Shown: one piece after another, positions 11,001-21,686 of the stretch | How the letters are laid out: each line of letters starts with the position of its first letter | Position numbering within the stretch: the stretch's first letter is position 1 | Assembly: GCF_001042595.1 (NCBI RefSeq) | Contig: NZ_AP012326.1 | Location: 434,001 to 498,000 of the forward strand | Direction of reading: 5' to 3' | DNA from: Bifidobacterium dentium JCM 1195 = DSM 20436 | GTDB lineage: Bacteria > Actinomycetota > Actinomycetes > Actinomycetales > Bifidobacteriaceae | Length of the DNA stretch: 64,000 bases | Program-made: the position numbers and the translations under genes | Notes under the pieces: model-generated | The model's database searches: none | What the model was told of the DNA's origin: nothing | What the model saw: the letters and a program-made list of their open reading frames with translations, nothing else

Positions 11001-14000
11001 TCGTGATCCCGCTCAACGTCAACGGCACCGAAGCCGGTCTGTTCCCGGTCGTGGACCGCGACCGCCTGCCGGAACATGTGTATCGCATGCTCGCCGACAC
11101 CGCAGGCATCGGCAACATCGCCATCACCGGCGACAAGCTCACCGCCATGCCGACGATCGAACGAATGGAAGACGCCGCCGACCGTCCGTTCGGCGAAGCG
11201 CACACGCAGTATACGTTGTCGGCCAACCTCGGCTTCGACCATGAAGCGGCCACCGGTGGTGCGCTGCCGAACGACCTTGTGCCGTCCCGCATCGCCCCCG
11301 ATGCGCTTGTCGGGCCGGCATGGCCGGCCATCTATGCGGCCCTCGGTTCCGTATATGTCAAGGGCTTCCCGGTCATCGAAGGCCTGCTCAACGCCGTGCA
11401 TCTCGACCATCTTGTGGAACTCGAAGTGAACGAGGACGAACTCCTCGAACACACCGGCGAAACGATCGCCCTCACCAGCTGGGCCGAAGACTACTTCGAG
11501 TCCGCTTCCGGACGTGTCGTGACCATCCACGTCACCCACACCGCCGAAGACGGCACCCTGCTGGCCAATGAAACCGAGCGTTTCGCCATCCGCGGCCGCG
11601 CATACTCCGACGCATTGCCGCCGGAAGCGCCGGATTACGGCGGGCTCGATGCCGAAATCGAAAGCACCCCGCGTCGTCTGCTACGCCGTGTCACGGTGAC
11701 CGCCCCGCACGAGATGACCGCCTTCGCGCGCACCTCCGGCGACTTCAATCCGATTCACACCTCCCATCGCGGCGCCGCAGTCTCCGGCTTGACGGCCCCG
11801 CTGGTACACGGCATGTGGCTGTCCGCGACCGCGCAGTACGCGGTGCAGGCGCTCGACGACAAGGGCGCACATTATGAGATCGCCGGCTGGACCTACAACA
11901 TGTACGGCATGGTGCAGCTTGACGACGAAGTGGAAATCTCCATTGAGCGTGTGGGTCGTGTGGCCCACTCAGGCATGGTGCTGGAAGTGACCAGCCGCAT
12001 CGACGGCAACATCGTCTCCCGCGCGACCGCCATCGTGCGCGCGCCGAAGTCCGCCTTCGTCTACCCCGGTCAGGGCATCCAGAAGCAGGGCATGGTGCTC
12101 GATGAGCGTGCCAAGTCCGCTGCCGCCCGCGACGTATGGGAGCGTGCGGACAAGCTCACCCGCAGCAGGCTCGGCTTCTCGATTCTCGCCGTCGTACGCG
12201 ATAATCCGAAGGAGCTGACCGCCAACGGCGTAACCTACCGTCATCCGGAAGGTCTGCTCAACCTTACCCAGTTCACGCAGGTGGCGCTCGCCACCGTGGC
12301 CTTTGCCCAGACCGCGCGTCTGCGCGAAGCCGGTGCCGATATCTGGCCGGCCTATTTCGCCGGTCATTCGCTGGGCGAATACAATGCGCTGAGCTCCTTT
12401 GCGAACGTGATCCCGCTGGAAACCGTGCTTGAGCTCGTGTTCCACCGTGGTTCTACCATGCACCATCTCATTCCTCGCGATGAGAAGGGCCGTTCCAACT
12501 ACCGCATGGGTGCGCTTCGCCCGAATCAGTTCGGCGTGGGCGACGACGGCGTGCGTGAGTACGTCGAGTCCATCGCGAAGGCCTCGGGTGAGTTCCTTGA
12601 GATCGTGAACTACAACCTTGCCGGACAGCAGTATGCCGTGGCCGGCACCATCGCGGGCTTGAAGGCACTGCAGGCCGATGCCGCCCGCCGCGTCGCCGAA
12701 TGTGGAGGCAAGCCGGCGTTCATGCTGGTGCCGGGCATCGACGTGCCGTTCCATTCCACGCTGTTGCGCAAGGGCGTGCCGGAATTCCGCGACAAGCTCG
12801 ACGCATTGCTGCCGGCGCATATCGACTATCGCGGCCGCTTGGTCGGTCGCTATATCCCGAATCTGGTGGCTGCCCCGTTCGCGATGACGAAGGAATTCGC
12901 GGCCAGGATTCTCGAGGTTGTACCATCCGAACGGATCAAGGCCGCGCTCGACGATCCGCAGGTGTGGGATTCCTACGCCGAGGACGATCAGAAGCTCGGC
13001 CGACTGCTGCTCACCGAGCTGCTGTCGTGGCAGTTCGCTTCGCCGGTACGTTGGATCGAGACGCAGGCCCTGCTGTTCTCTTCCGTGGAGCAGGGCGGTT
13101 GCGGTATCGAGGAATATGTTGAGGTCGGTCTCGGCAATGCCCCGACGCTTGCCAATCTTGGTGCCAAGACCCTGCGACTGCCGCAGTTCTCGGGTCGTGA
13201 CGTGACCGTCTATAACGTCGGTCGCGATGAGGGCCGCGTATACATGACCGATTCCGATTCGCTCGTTGCGCAGGATGATGCCGACGATTCCGCTGTTGCC
13301 GAGGCGGTCGTACAGACGGCCGCGCAGGCTGCCACTCAGGATGCTTCCCCGGCTCAGCCTGCCGCCGCACCTGCATCGGTTGCAGCCGCTCCGTCGGCTC
13401 CCGCCGGTGCCCCGTCCGGTGCGAACGTCGCCGACATGCCGTTCAAGGCGGCCGACGCCATCGCCATGTTGCTGGCCTATTCCGCCAAGGTGCGCCCGGA
13501 CCAAATCGGCGATTCCGATACCACCGACACCCTGACCAATGGCGTTTCCTCTCGCCGTAACCAGTTGCTTATGGACATCAGCTCCGAACTGGGAGTGGCT
13601 TCGGTCGACGGTGCCGCCGAGGCGACCGTCAAGGCGCTGAGCGCTCTGGTGAACAAAGTGGCGCCGAACTATAAGGCTTTCGGGCCGGTACTTGCCGACA
13701 TCGTACGCGACCGTGTCCGTGGCCTGTTCGGCGCGGCCGGTGTAAAGCTCGGTCAGATCACCAAGCGTGTGACCGACACCTGGCAACTCGGCGAAGGATG
13801 GGCCAGCCATGTGGTGGCCGCTCTCGTGCTCGAGACCCGCGAGGGTGCCAGTTCGCGCGGCGGTGATCTTGCCTCGCTGACGGCCGCCGCGGCTTCCAAT
13901 GCCGCCGAGGCCAATGCGCTGATCGATGCGGCCGTGCAGAAGGTCGCCTCCGACAGGGGTGTGGCTGTGTCCATGCCGAGCGCCGGTGGTGCGTCCGGTG

Positions 14001-17000
14001 GCGCAGTGGTCGATTCCGCGGCTCTGGACGCATTCGCGGCCAAGGTGACCGGTGCCGACGGCGTGCTCGCCTCCACCGCCAGATTCGTGTTGGACCAGCT
14101 GGGTGTTGCCGCGCCGGTGGCCGACGAACCAGCTGATGAGGGTTCGGCCGTGGTCGCCGCCGTCGAAGCCGAGCTTGGCTCCGACTGGCCGAAGCAGGTC
14201 GAACCACGGTTCGATGCCCGCAAGGCCATACTGTTCGATGACCGTTGGGCCTCCGCACGTGAGGATCTCGCCCGTGCCTACTACGACAACGACGCTTCCA
14301 TTCTGGACGGCGGTTTCGTCGGGCTTGGCAAGGCCATTGCCGCCGAAGCCGATTGGTATGCGGACAGGATCGCGTCCGAGGGGGAGACCACGCGGTCCGC
14401 CCTCGCCACGGCCTTCCGGCATGTGGCCATCGAAGCGCTCAACGGTATCTCCGATGACGCTTCCGCCAGCAGGTTCGCAGGCGATGTCGCCGTCGTGACC
14501 GGTGTGGCTCCGAACTCCATCGCCGCTCAGGTCGTCAACGGCCTGCTTGCCGGTGGCGCGACCGTCGTCGCCACTTCGCACAGTTTCAAGCCGAGCGTGA
14601 AGGCGTGGGCCAAGCAGACCTATCGTGAACATGCCGCAGGCGACGCCAGGCTGTGGCTGGTGCCGGCGAACCTCTCCAGCTACCGCGATGTGGACGCGCT
14701 CGTGCAGTGGGTCGGCAACGTGCAGAAGAAGACTTCCGGCGCAACCACCACCATCCTCAAGCCTGCCTACGAGCCGAGCCTGTTCTTCCCGTTCGCCGCG
14801 CCGCCGGTGCATGGCACTTTGGCTGACTCCGGCGAGTTGTTCGAATCCCAGGCCCGCCTCATGCTGTGGGGCGTGGAACGTGCGATTGCCGGTCTTGCCA
14901 AGATCGGCGCCGACACCGACGTGCAGCACAAGCTGCATGTGATTCTGCCGGGTTCGCCGAACCGTGGCATCTTCGGCGGCGACGGCGCGTACGGTGAGGT
15001 GAAGAGTTCGTTCGATGCGATCGTGAACCGTGCCCGTGCCGAAAAGGCGTGGTCCGGCCGGGTCACATTCGCCCATCCGAAGATCGGTTGGGTACGCGGC
15101 ACCGGTCTGATGGGTGGCAATGATCCGTTGGTCGCAGTGGTGGAACGTCACGGTCTGAAGACCTATTCGACCGCCGAGATCGCGGTGAAACTGCTCGATC
15201 TGGCCACTCGCGAATCTCGTGAGGAAGCCGTCAGGGCTCCGCTCGACGTGGATCTGACCGGCGGCCTGGGTGCCGAACCGATCGACATCAGGGCGCTTCG
15301 TGCCGAAGCCATGGCCGATGCCGAGGCCAAGGCCGCCGAGCAGATTGGATCGCAGGATGCAGACGGTTCCACGCCTGAGGGAGCCATGCTGATCAAGGCA
15401 CTGCCTTCCCCGCGTGCCCCGCGCCAGGCGGCGGTCGATCTGAAGGATTGGCAGAACGTCACCGCACGTCCGGAAGACGAAATCGTCATCGTTTCCGTGG
15501 GTGAACTGGGCCCGTGGGGCTCCGGCCGCACCCGCTTCGAAGCCGAACTCGGCATCCATGCCGACGGGCGGGTCGATCTGTCCGCGGGAGCGGTGCTCGA
15601 ACTCGCTTGGAACATGGGTCTGCTGACTTGGAACGACAGTCCGAAACCGGGTTGGTACGATGCCGACGGCAACCTGGTTCCCGAAGAGGACATCGCCGAA
15701 CGCTACCACGACGAAGTCGTGGCCCGTTCCGGCATCCGTCCGTTCGACGAAGGCATGGGCGGCGATTATCAGGGCGGTACCGACGAGGAGGAGGCCGAAG
15801 TCTTCCTCGATCACGATGTGACCTTCGCAGTGCCGACCCGCCAGATCGCCGAAGAGTACGTCAAGCTCGACGAAGCCCACACTTCCATCGCAGCCGATGC
15901 CGAGTCGGGCGAATGGAACGTGACCCGTCATGCCGGCTCCATGATTCGCGTGCCGCGGCGCGCAGCCATGACCCGTACGGTCGGCGGCCAGTTCCCGAAG
16001 GGCTTCGATCCGGTCAAGTGGGGCATTCCGGCCTCCATGGTCGGCGACGTCGACAAGATCGCCCTGTGGAACATCGTCACCACCGTCGACGCCTACCTGT
16101 CCGCCGGCTTCACGCCGACGGAGATTCTCGAAGCCGTACACCCGTCCATGGTGGCCTCCACGCAGGGTACCGGGTTCGGCGGCATGGCCTCCATGAGGAA
16201 GCTCTATCTGGATCGTTTCCTCAACCATGAGATTCCGACCGACATCCTGCAGGAAGCCCTGCCGAACGTCGTTGCGGCACACGTGATGCAGTCCTACATC
16301 GGTGGCTACGGCAATATGATCCAGCCGGTCTCCGCCTGCGCCACCGCCGCCGTCTCCTTGGAGGAGGGCGCCGACAAGATCGCCCTCGGCAAGGCCGACT
16401 TCGTGGTCACCGGCGCAATCGACGACATCGGTGTGGAATCCGTGATTGGATTCGGCAACATGAACGCCACCGCCAATTCAGAGGAAATGTACGCCAAGGG
16501 CATCGACGCGCGCTTCTTCTCGCGCGCCAACGACCGTCGTCGCGGCGGCTTCGTGGAATCTCAAGGCGGCGGCACCATCCTGCTGACCCGTGGCGACGTC
16601 GCGTTGAAGCTGGGCCTGCCGGTCGCCGGCGTAATCGGATTCGTGCACTCCTATGCGGACGGCGCGCACACGTCCATCCCGGCTCCGGGACTGGGAGCGC
16701 TTGCTGCCGGCATGGGTGGCAAGGATTCCAAGCTGGTGCACGATTTGGCCAGACTCGGCGTGACCCCGGACGACATCGCCGTGGTCTCCAAGCATGACAC
16801 GTCCACCAACGCCAACGATCCGAACGAGTCCGAGCTGCATAACACACTGGCTCATGCCATCGGCCGCACGGACGGCAATCCGTTGTTCGTGATTTCGCAG
16901 AAGTCGCTCACCGGCCATGCCAAGGGCGGTGCCTGCATCTTCCAGGTCAACGGGCTGACGCAGCTGTTCAAGTCCGGCGTGGTTCCGGCGAATGCGGCGC

Positions 17001-17401
17001 TCGACTGCGTCGATCCGAAGCTCGAGCGCGACGATCACATGGTCTGGCTGAGGGAACCATTGAAGATCGGTGCCGTCAAGGCGGGTCTCGCCACTTCGCT
17101 GGGCTTCGGCCACGTGTCCGGCTTCGCCGCAATCGTGAATCCGGGCGCCTTCGAAGCCTCCGTGGCGTACACCGCAGGTCGTGAGGCCCTGAAGACATGG
17201 CGTGAGCGCGCCAACGCACGTCTGGCCGCCGGTCAGCGCCGCCTCGAGGAAGGCATGATGGGTCGTGCTGCGCTCTATGAGCCGATCGACAACCGTCGCT
17301 TCCATGAGGACGGCCGCGGTTACGACGCCCACGAGGTCGAAAAGGCCATGCTTCTCGACCCGAACGCCCGTCTGGGAGCATCCGGCTACTTCGAGGCGTG
17401 A
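8048..17401 (+). CDS. fas: Type I multidomain fatty acid synthase
   Basis: 3117 residues in one uninterrupted frame, the usual size for actinobacterial FAS-I. Domains in order: acetyltransferase with GHSQG near residue 120; enoyl reductase from about 400 ([13 protein letters not shown]); MaoC-like dehydratase near 1230 ([10 protein letters not shown]); malonyl/palmitoyl transferase with GHSLGEY near 1438; an Ala/Pro-rich linker; ACP near 1800-1870 with the phosphopantetheine serine in NGVSSRRNQ; ketoreductase near 2150; ketosynthase with Cys 2764 in VSACATA and histidines in SKHDTS and KSLTGHAKG. It makes saturated fatty acids from acetyl-CoA and malonyl-CoA in the cytoplasm. The ATG at 8048 follows AAGGAA. 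There is no fused phosphopantetheinyl transferase; acpS follows instead. The carboxylase genes just upstream supply malonyl-CoA. Confidence 0.97.
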   Translation: MNAFFLDRLNSEPHALAFAGQSTPWPVALADQSTNPVLDGELHAHAAAAQALLYPVAADLLATTGRPVDLFGFEANPARLGDAASAAASVPGIALTQLGALIDAAELGYNPAKAKPIAVLGHSQGVLAVHMVQAIEQAGSIAAATAQIDEILAIATLIGVAGTRQARQLGLAARHGEATPMLSVKDITRAQVDALIARVSGVHGPIAVAVANSATHYVLSGYPEDLAAFGVEVAKEHRRQAKLREEKVRGGRVFDPVLEYLDVTLPFHSPLMAEAVSQTVSWAQSCGIDADHARELAAEVLFNHVDWAARVSALMKSTDPSALWVLDFGPGATVGKLFSTVAQGTGVGVVEAFTTADRGALSTLETSPERTQNWTRFAPSVIHTAAGDKVRTAFTELTGKAPVLLAGMTPTTVEPEIVAAAANAGYWAELAGGGQVTASVFDRHVAKLEEELEEGRTVEFNAMFMDRYLWNLQFGSQRIVPKKRASGTPIDGVVISAGIPEFDEAVELIHSLNADGFPYVSFKPGTIDQIRQVVRIAKAVAPTKVLIEVEGGSAGGHHSWESLDDLLLSTYAEVREQSNLVLVAGGGIGTPERGADYITGEWSTEYGRPLMPVDGVLVGTAVMTAKEAHTSAEVKRMLVNTPGIDAKGAAGDPFAPLGEQWVPSGQALGGVTSGLSHLHADIYELENSSARCGRLLVRVMKHPEELESRREEIIEALNATAKPYFGDLKTMTYLQWAQRFADLSFPWADETYADRFLHLLQRIEARVTEQESGEFTSLFASRADVQADPHAAIAKLGEAYPQADELTVTPMDEAWFPTLVREYPKPMPFVPVIDNDLLRWWGQDQLWQSEDPRYSADSVRIIPGPISVAGITTVDEPVADILGRFESAMVQRVAAHDVAKDLSAFAQLGAATCAEEFIRKSPNISWVGHLMANPAYGTDNGDADYEIRKVGTNGDVEQYDLDIHLDTYWDNDPDGGASKHAVRDIVIPLNVNGTEAGLFPVVDRDRLPEHVYRMLADTAGIGNIAITGDKLTAMPTIERMEDAADRPFGEAHTQYTLSANLGFDHEAATGGALPNDLVPSRIAPDALVGPAWPAIYAALGSVYVKGFPVIEGLLNAVHLDHLVELEVNEDELLEHTGETIALTSWAEDYFESASGRVVTIHVTHTAEDGTLLANETERFAIRGRAYSDALPPEAPDYGGLDAEIESTPRRLLRRVTVTAPHEMTAFARTSGDFNPIHTSHRGAAVSGLTAPLVHGMWLSATAQYAVQALDDKGAHYEIAGWTYNMYGMVQLDDEVEISIERVGRVAHSGMVLEVTSRIDGNIVSRATAIVRAPKSAFVYPGQGIQKQGMVLDERAKSAAARDVWERADKLTRSRLGFSILAVVRDNPKELTANGVTYRHPEGLLNLTQFTQVALATVAFAQTARLREAGADIWPAYFAGHSLGEYNALSSFANVIPLETVLELVFHRGSTMHHLIPRDEKGRSNYRMGALRPNQFGVGDDGVREYVESIAKASGEFLEIVNYNLAGQQYAVAGTIAGLKALQADAARRVAECGGKPAFMLVPGIDVPFHSTLLRKGVPEFRDKLDALLPAHIDYRGRLVGRYIPNLVAAPFAMTKEFAARILEVVPSERIKAALDDPQVWDSYAEDDQKLGRLLLTELLSWQFASPVRWIETQALLFSSVEQGGCGIEEYVEVGLGNAPTLANLGAKTLRLPQFSGRDVTVYNVGRDEGRVYMTDSDSLVAQDDADDSAVAEAVVQTAAQAATQDASPAQPAAAPASVAAAPSAPAGAPSGANVADMPFKAADAIAMLLAYSAKVRPDQIGDSDTTDTLTNGVSSRRNQLLMDISSELGVASVDGAAEATVKALSALVNKVAPNYKAFGPVLADIVRDRVRGLFGAAGVKLGQITKRVTDTWQLGEGWASHVVAALVLETREGASSRGGDLASLTAAAASNAAEANALIDAAVQKVASDRGVAVSMPSAGGASGGAVVDSAALDAFAAKVTGADGVLASTARFVLDQLGVAAPVADEPADEGSAVVAAVEAELGSDWPKQVEPRFDARKAILFDDRWASAREDLARAYYDNDASILDGGFVGLGKAIAAEADWYADRIASEGETTRSALATAFRHVAIEALNGISDDASASRFAGDVAVVTGVAPNSIAAQVVNGLLAGGATVVATSHSFKPSVKAWAKQTYREHAAGDARLWLVPANLSSYRDVDALVQWVGNVQKKTSGATTTILKPAYEPSLFFPFAAPPVHGTLADSGELFESQARLMLWGVERAIAGLAKIGADTDVQHKLHVILPGSPNRGIFGGDGAYGEVKSSFDAIVNRARAEKAWSGRVTFAHPKIGWVRGTGLMGGNDPLVAVVERHGLKTYSTAEIAVKLLDLATRESREEAVRAPLDVDLTGGLGAEPIDIRALRAEAMADAEAKAAEQIGSQDADGSTPEGAMLIKALPSPRAPRQAAVDLKDWQNVTARPEDEIVIVSVGELGPWGSGRTRFEAELGIHADGRVDLSAGAVLELAWNMGLLTWNDSPKPGWYDADGNLVPEEDIAERYHDEVVARSGIRPFDEGMGGDYQGGTDEEEAEVFLDHDVTFAVPTRQIAEEYVKLDEAHTSIAADAESGEWNVTRHAGSMIRVPRRAAMTRTVGGQFPKGFDPVKWGIPASMVGDVDKIALWNIVTTVDAYLSAGFTPTEILEAVHPSMVASTQGTGFGGMASMRKLYLDRFLNHEIPTDILQEALPNVVAAHVMQSYIGGYGNMIQPVSACATAAVSLEEGADKIALGKADFVVTGAIDDIGVESVIGFGNMNATANSEEMYAKGIDARFFSRANDRRRGGFVESQGGGTILLTRGDVALKLGLPVAGVIGFVHSYADGAHTSIPAPGLGALAAGMGGKDSKLVHDLARLGVTPDDIAVVSKHDTSTNANDPNESELHNTLAHAIGRTDGNPLFVISQKSLTGHAKGGACIFQVNGLTQLFKSGVVPANAALDCVDPKLERDDHMVWLREPLKIGAVKAGLATSLGFGHVSGFAAIVNPGAFEASVAYTAGREALKTWRERANARLAAGQRRLEEGMMGRAALYEPIDNRRFHEDGRGYDAHEVEKAMLLDPNARLGASGYFEA

Positions 17402-17460
17402 AGGTCGGGCTGGCTTGCACAGGCAGGCCAGCCGTCCTGTCGAAATGATTGACGAAAGCC

Positions 17461-17520
17461 GCCGTCGGCGGGTCGTCCGAGCCGCATTGCGGTACCGTGA
17501 CGACCCGCCGTCGGCGGGTT
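17461..17520. repeat. Long imperfect inverted repeat between fas and acpS
   Basis: Two arms of about 18 bases, CGCCGTCGGCGGGTCGTC and the near-complement in GACGACCCGCCGTCGGCG, match at 17 of 18 positions across a loop of about 21 bases. The element could fold as a stable hairpin in RNA and attenuate transcription from the 9 kb fas gene into acpS. No T-run follows, so a simple intrinsic terminator is not supported. The motif CGTCGGCGG recurs in both arms. Confidence 0.6.
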
Positions 17521-17634
17521 GCCGTATTGCGTAGGGAATCTCCCATTGGTTCGGCGATTGGGGGTTCCTACGATTGATGTGCGCAGGCAGCGGTCGTCGG
17601 AACGTTGCGGTTGAGGTATGAAAGGGATCGTTCA

Positions 17635-18090
17635 ATGCTGGGCTTGGGACATGACGTGGTTGACGTGGGCGCGTTCGACGAACAGTTGGGCTTGTCCGGC
17701 TCGCGCATGCGCGGATTGTTCTCCGCGCGCGAACTACGCCAAGCGGCGCAACGTGCGAAGGCCAAGAACGACGGTGAGACGGTGCATCTCGCCGTCCGCT
17801 GGGCCGGTAAGGAGGCTTTCCTCAAGGCTTGGTGCGAGGCGTTGGCTTTCGTGGCGGAACGTGATGCCGCCACTCCCGCACGCCCCTACACCATTGACGC
17901 TTTCCCTTGGCCGGACATCGAAATCCTTGACGATTCGCATGGCGTGCCCCATGTCTGCCTGCCCCCGGAAGTGCGGTGCAAGTTGCGGGAATCCCTGGGA
18001 TCGCCGCAATGCTATGCGATACACATCTCCTTGAGTCATGACGGAGCCATCGCATCGGCGGTGGCGTATATCACTGCCGACAGGGGGTGA
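17635..18090 (+). CDS. acpS: Holo-[acyl-carrier-protein] synthase
   Basis: 151 residues. It transfers 4'-phosphopantetheine from CoA to the ACP serine; here the obvious target is the ACP domain of the FAS-I encoded upstream. The Mg-binding aspartate is in LGHDVVDVGAF at the N-terminus. The second signature is WAGKEAFLKAW, and ISLSHDGAIASA closes the protein, all typical of the AcpS family. The ATG at 17635 with AAAGGG upstream is preferred over a TTG at 17605, because the conserved MLGLGHDVVD begins there. The gene is co-directional with fas, with a 233-base gap that carries a hairpin. Confidence 0.93.
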   Translation: MLGLGHDVVDVGAFDEQLGLSGSRMRGLFSARELRQAAQRAKAKNDGETVHLAVRWAGKEAFLKAWCEALAFVAERDAATPARPYTIDAFPWPDIEILDDSHGVPHVCLPPEVRCKLRESLGSPQCYAIHISLSHDGAIASAVAYITADRG

Positions 18091-18100
18091 TGGGCGGCCA

Positions 18101-18112
18101 TCAAACGTTTGA
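18101..18112. promoter_or_regulatory. LacI-type operator upstream of amylosucrase gene
   Basis: TCAAACGTTTGA is a perfect 12-base palindrome with a central CG. It lies 30 bases before the predicted -35 box of the amylosucrase promoter. The shape fits LacI/GalR-family operators. Together with the second site at 18133-18145 it suggests two-site repression, but no matching regulator gene is in the window. Confidence 0.55.
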
Positions 18113-18132
18113 GAGTAAGTGAGAGCACGCGT

Positions 18133-18170
18133 CGAACCGGTTTGGTAAACGCAATGAGCCGCGCTACACT
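18133..18170 (+). promoter_or_regulatory. Promoter with overlapping LacI-type operator (amylosucrase)
   Basis: A -35-like TTGGTA at 18142-18147 and a -10-like TACACT at 18165-18170 are separated by 17 bases. The palindromic CGAACCGGTTTGG (18133-18145, core AACCGGTT) overlaps the -35. Binding there would block RNA polymerase, so sugar-dependent derepression is the natural reading. Confidence 0.55.
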
Positions 18171-18239
18171 GAGTGGCAACGCAGCAACGGGAGCTGCGTA
18201 AAGACTCACAACAACGAAGTTTCCCAAAGGAGTCCGCCC

Positions 18240-20054
18240 ATGGCCGCACGTTCCAAGTCCGACGAAGCATTCGCAAATCGTCTCGCGCAACATGGCGAGG
18301 AGCTGGAGGAACTGTTCACGAGCCTGTATGGCGATGCCGAAGCGTTGGAAAGCCTGCGAGAGCTCATGAATGAGGCCCATGCGGCCCGACCGGCCGATCT
18401 GAAGCGTCTCGACACCAAACGCGTGGCCGATCCGGAATGGTACAAGCGCGGCAACATGTTCGGCATGACCATGTATACCGACCTGTTCGCCGGAGATCTT
18501 AAGAATCTCGCCGAGAAGGTGCCCTATCTCAAGGAGCAGAAGCTTACCTACCTGCATCTGATGCCGCTGCTGAAAATGCCGCATCCGCAGAACGACGGCG
18601 GCTATGCGGTGGAGGATTTCGATTCGGTCGACCCGAGCTTGGGCACCAACGAGGATCTGGCTGCGCTCACCAAGAAGCTACGCCGCGCCGGCATCAGCCT
18701 GTGCCTCGACTTCGTGATGAACCATACCGCATCCAGCCATCGCTGGGCCAAGGCCGCACAGGCGGGCGACCCCGAATATCAGGGCTATTACTATTGCTAC
18801 GACGACCGCACCGTCCCCGATCAGTATGACGCCGTCGTGCCGGAGGTCTTCCCGGCCACCGCACCCGGCAACTTCACATGGAACGAAGACATGCACAAGT
18901 GGGTGCTCACATCGTTCTATCCGTTCCAGTGGGACCTGAACTACCGCAGTCCGAAGGTGTTCATCGCCGTGATGAAAAGCGTGCTGGGACTCGCGAACCT
19001 CGGTGTCGAGGTATTCCGCATCGACGCCGTGCCGTACATCTGGAAGGAGCTTGGCACCAACTGCCGCAATCTGCCACAGGTGCACACCATCGTGCGCATG
19101 CTGCGCATCGTGCTCGAATGCGTCTGCCCGGCAGTGGTGCTCAAGGGCGAGGTGGTGATGGCCCCGAAGGAACTCGCCGCCTATTTCGGCACTCCCGAAC
19201 ATCCCGAATGCCACATGCTGTACAACGTGTCCATCATGGTGAATCTGTGGAGTGCACTCGCCAGCGGTGACGTGCGCCTGCTGAAGGACCAGCTCGACAA
19301 GCTCGACGCGTTGCCGGGGAACTGCTGGTTCGTGAACTATCTGCGTTGCCATGACGATGTCGGCTGGGGCCTCGACGAGCCGGAGGAGCTTCGCCTTGGC
19401 ATCGATCCGCTGAAGCATAAGGAGTTTCTGTATCACTTCTATGAGGGTTCCGTACCCGGCAGTTGGGCTATGGGCGAGCTGTACAACTACGACGAGGCGT
19501 CGAAGGATGCGCGCAGCTGCGGCACCACGGCCAGCATGTGCGGCGTGGAACGTGCGCTGATCACGCACGACAGGCCGTTGTTGGACATTTCGATGAAACG
19601 CGATCTGATGATGCATTCGGCCATGGCGTTCCTGCGAGGCTTCCCGATGCTGAGTTGCGGCGACGAGATCGTGCAGCTCAACGGTTGGGAATACAAGGAG
19701 GATCCGGATCGCGTCGAGGACTCCCGTAATCTGCACCGCAGTCCGTTCAATTGGGAGAATGCCGAGAAGCGCAAGCAGGCCGGCACCCTGCAGAAGCGGA
19801 TGTGGGACGGTCTGAAAGGCATTCGCGAGATGCGCGACGATCCGTGTTTCGGTCCGGATGCATGGGTTACGACGTGGGATGCGCACAATGATGCCGTATT
19901 GGCGATGGTGCGCCATGTGGAAGGACGCACGGTGCTGGGACTGTTCAACTTCTCGTCCGCACGCCAGACCGCCTACCTTGATTCCGACGGCGACATCATG
20001 CTGCCCGCCGAGGTTACCCTCGAACCCTATCAGGTCTGTGTGGCCGAAGCATAG
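18240..20054 (+). CDS. Amylosucrase-like GH13 glucosyltransferase
   Basis: 604 residues. The N-terminal helical region (about 1-90) ahead of the (beta/alpha)8 barrel is that of amylosucrases (GH13 subfamily 4). These split sucrose and transfer glucose to alpha-1,4-glucan, releasing fructose. Visible barrel motifs are LDFVMNHT, FRIDAVPYIWK (nucleophile Asp), LKGEVV (acid/base Glu) and the third catalytic Asp in CHDDVGW. The sequence LSCGDEIVQLNGW and a small C-terminal beta domain follow. The start has AAAGGAG at ideal spacing. There is no signal peptide, so it acts in the cytoplasm. Sucrose hydrolase or sucrose phosphorylase activity cannot be excluded from sequence alone, but the overall layout favours amylosucrase. 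The promoter carries two LacI-type sites. Confidence 0.85.
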   Translation: MAARSKSDEAFANRLAQHGEELEELFTSLYGDAEALESLRELMNEAHAARPADLKRLDTKRVADPEWYKRGNMFGMTMYTDLFAGDLKNLAEKVPYLKEQKLTYLHLMPLLKMPHPQNDGGYAVEDFDSVDPSLGTNEDLAALTKKLRRAGISLCLDFVMNHTASSHRWAKAAQAGDPEYQGYYYCYDDRTVPDQYDAVVPEVFPATAPGNFTWNEDMHKWVLTSFYPFQWDLNYRSPKVFIAVMKSVLGLANLGVEVFRIDAVPYIWKELGTNCRNLPQVHTIVRMLRIVLECVCPAVVLKGEVVMAPKELAAYFGTPEHPECHMLYNVSIMVNLWSALASGDVRLLKDQLDKLDALPGNCWFVNYLRCHDDVGWGLDEPEELRLGIDPLKHKEFLYHFYEGSVPGSWAMGELYNYDEASKDARSCGTTASMCGVERALITHDRPLLDISMKRDLMMHSAMAFLRGFPMLSCGDEIVQLNGWEYKEDPDRVEDSRNLHRSPFNWENAEKRKQAGTLQKRMWDGLKGIREMRDDPCFGPDAWVTTWDAHNDAVLAMVRHVEGRTVLGLFNFSSARQTAYLDSDGDIMLPAEVTLEPYQVCVAEA

Positions 20055-20070
20055 GACAGACAGGGGAGAC

Positions 20071-20098
20071 TTGCGATTGTTGGGGGAGTGTGTATAAT
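20071..20098 (+). promoter_or_regulatory. Promoter for tRNA-Gly
   Basis: TTGCGA at 20071-20076 and a perfect TATAAT at 20093-20098 are 16 bases apart. The -10 lies 45 bases before the tRNA, leaving a short 5' leader to be processed off. Confidence 0.65.
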
Positions 20099-20143
20099 GG
20101 CTCGAGTCGTTTCGTGTCGGCTCGGGCCGACGCAAGGCGGTAC

Positions 20144-20217
20144 GCGGATGTAGCTCAATGGTAGAGCCTCAGTCTTCCAAACTGATTACGCGGGTTCGAT
20201 TCCCGTCATCCGCTCCA
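20144..20217 (+). tRNA. tRNA-Gly (anticodon TCC)
   Basis: The acceptor stem GCGGATG pairs with CATCCGC, the discriminator base is T and CCA is encoded. The D-arm is AGCTCAATGGTAGAGC, the anticodon loop CTTCCAA carries TCC, and the T-arm holds GGTTCGATTCC. It reads GGA/GGG glycine codons. It has its own promoter and is followed by a strong intrinsic terminator, so it is a monocistronic unit. Confidence 0.97.
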
Positions 20218-20239
20218 TAACGGGCTTAAGAGAAGAAGC

Positions 20240-20266
20240 AAGGCGTGCCTGATGGCACGCCTTTTG
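20240..20266 (+). terminator. Intrinsic terminator after tRNA-Gly
   Basis: AAGGCGTGCC and GGCACGCCTT form a perfect 10-base stem with a TGAT loop, followed by a T-run. Confidence 0.88.
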
Positions 20267-20364
20267 CATACCTGCCGTGCGATTGCGTGACGTGCCGGGT
20301 ATGCTATAACTGCTGCGAGACGACGCGATGGTCGCAGGAATCGCATGTATAAATGGAGCGGAAC

Positions 20365-21039
20365 ATGGCACAGGCGAAAAGCAACAAGGCTGCGGAAGCC
20401 GTTGACGGCGCGGTTGAGACGGTCGACGTTTCCAAGCACCCGACCGCATCCATCGAACAGTCCGACCTGTCCTTGGCCGACATCGAGCGCCGCGAATCGC
20501 ATCCGGGCCGTTGGGTGCTGTTCATCGTGCTGGTGCTGGCGGCCATGATCGCGCCCTACTGGTGGGGCCGCGCCATCGCGGTGAAGGACGCCACCTGGCT
20601 GGTCGCGCATCTGAGTTTTCTGAATCCCCGCGGCGTCGCGCTGATTTCGTGGACCGTCACCATCATGACGATGGCCGGCCTGGGGCTTATGGTCGCCGAC
20701 GCGAAGAAATGGCTGTGGGGTACGATCTTCGTCATCGGCCTGGCCGCCGAACAGTTCGTGGCCGGCCTGTGTCTGCTGAGCTTCAACTTCTGGAATGCCA
20801 CCTATGTGATGTACGGCAATGCCTCGGGGCTGGCGAATGCCGCCAATCTCGGCATCATCGCGGCCGGCTTCGGCGTGGCCGTCTATGCCGTGCTGTGGGT
20901 GGGGCTGCTGGTGTGCATCAAGAAGGAATCGAAGCTGAACGTATTGACGCGCAGCTGGGCCTCGTTCATCCTGTTTTTCGTGATCGAGCTGGTCGCGCTG
21001 GGCGTGGTGCTGTTCGGGGGGCTGCTCACCGCCGTCTGA
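20365..21039 (+). CDS. Four- to five-helix membrane protein of unknown function
   Basis: About 224 residues. A charged cytoplasmic N-terminus of some 50 residues precedes four or five hydrophobic helices (near 53-70, 90-112, 120-145, 160-185 and 195-220). I do not recognise the family. The start at 20365 (MAQAKSNKAAE) is preferred over the ATG at 20353, because GGAG lies about 8 bases before it. The gene stands alone between a tRNA terminator and rpsO. The ribosomal gene has its own Shine-Dalgarno and probably its own promoter. Confidence 0.7.
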   Translation: MAQAKSNKAAEAVDGAVETVDVSKHPTASIEQSDLSLADIERRESHPGRWVLFIVLVLAAMIAPYWWGRAIAVKDATWLVAHLSFLNPRGVALISWTVTIMTMAGLGLMVADAKKWLWGTIFVIGLAAEQFVAGLCLLSFNFWNATYVMYGNASGLANAANLGIIAAGFGVAVYAVLWVGLLVCIKKESKLNVLTRSWASFILFFVIELVALGVVLFGGLLTAV

Positions 21040-21186
21040 CATCGGTCCGTCCGATTCCGCGGATTCGCATCATGATGATTTGGTCCGGGCTTCGTGTATG
21101 ATTGCCATTTGGCGTGTTTCGCCCGCGGATAGAGAGCGCGCCGGTATTGGGCCGGCAGCACCGCGCAGCAACATAAGGAGGATGCC

Positions 21187-21456
21187 GTGGCACTTACGGC
21201 TGAGGAAAAGCAGGAAATCATCAAGACTTACGCTACCCACGAGGGTGACACCGGCTCCCCGGAGGTCCAGGTTGCTCTGCTGACCAAGCGCATCGCTGAT
21301 CTGACCGAGCACCTCAAGGAGCACAAGCACGATCACCATTCCCGTCGTGGTCTGCTGCTGATGGTCGGTGACCGTCGTCGTATGCTTGACTACCTCAAGC
21401 GCGTTGACATCAACCGCTACCGCTCCCTGATCGAGCGTCTGGGTCTGCGCCGATAG
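21187..21456 (+). CDS. rpsO: 30S ribosomal protein S15
   Basis: 89 residues, standard length. Signature stretches are [35 protein letters not shown] and the [14 protein letters not shown]-terminus. It binds 16S rRNA in the platform of the small subunit. The start is GTG at 21187 with an ideal AAGGAGG. It is followed by its own terminator and then by pnp, a gene order conserved across bacteria. Confidence 0.98.
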   Translation: MALTAEEKQEIIKTYATHEGDTGSPEVQVALLTKRIADLTEHLKEHKHDHHSRRGLLLMVGDRRRMLDYLKRVDINRYRSLIERLGLRR

Positions 21457-21466
21457 TATAATCTTC

Positions 21467-21501
21467 CGCCCGAGCGTCATACGGCGCCCGGGCGTTTTTG
21501 C
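21467..21501 (+). terminator. Intrinsic terminator after rpsO
   Basis: CGCCCGAGCG and CGCCCGGGCG arms form a GC-rich hairpin followed by TTTTT. Some read-through into pnp is plausible, because no clear separate promoter is visible in the 186 bases before pnp. Confidence 0.75.
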
Positions 21502-21686
21502 ATGACAGCCGCGATGAGGAAAGACAGTATGAAGGCCCAACGGTTTGGGGCGTAAGAGGTCTAGAATCAAGGATTGAGGAAAGCGACGAAGGTACCGTCG
21601 CGTCACGCATGTTGAAATCGGTGGACGTCCGCTGAAGAGGACAACCGATAGTTGGTTAAGTAAAGTACAGAAAAAGGAGGAACCCT

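Noticed and set aside
11969-16282. A 1437-codon open frame on the minus strand inside fas
   Set aside because: It is the antisense shadow of a high-GC gene with strong codon bias. The plus-strand frame has all FAS domains, and the antisense product shows no family motif.
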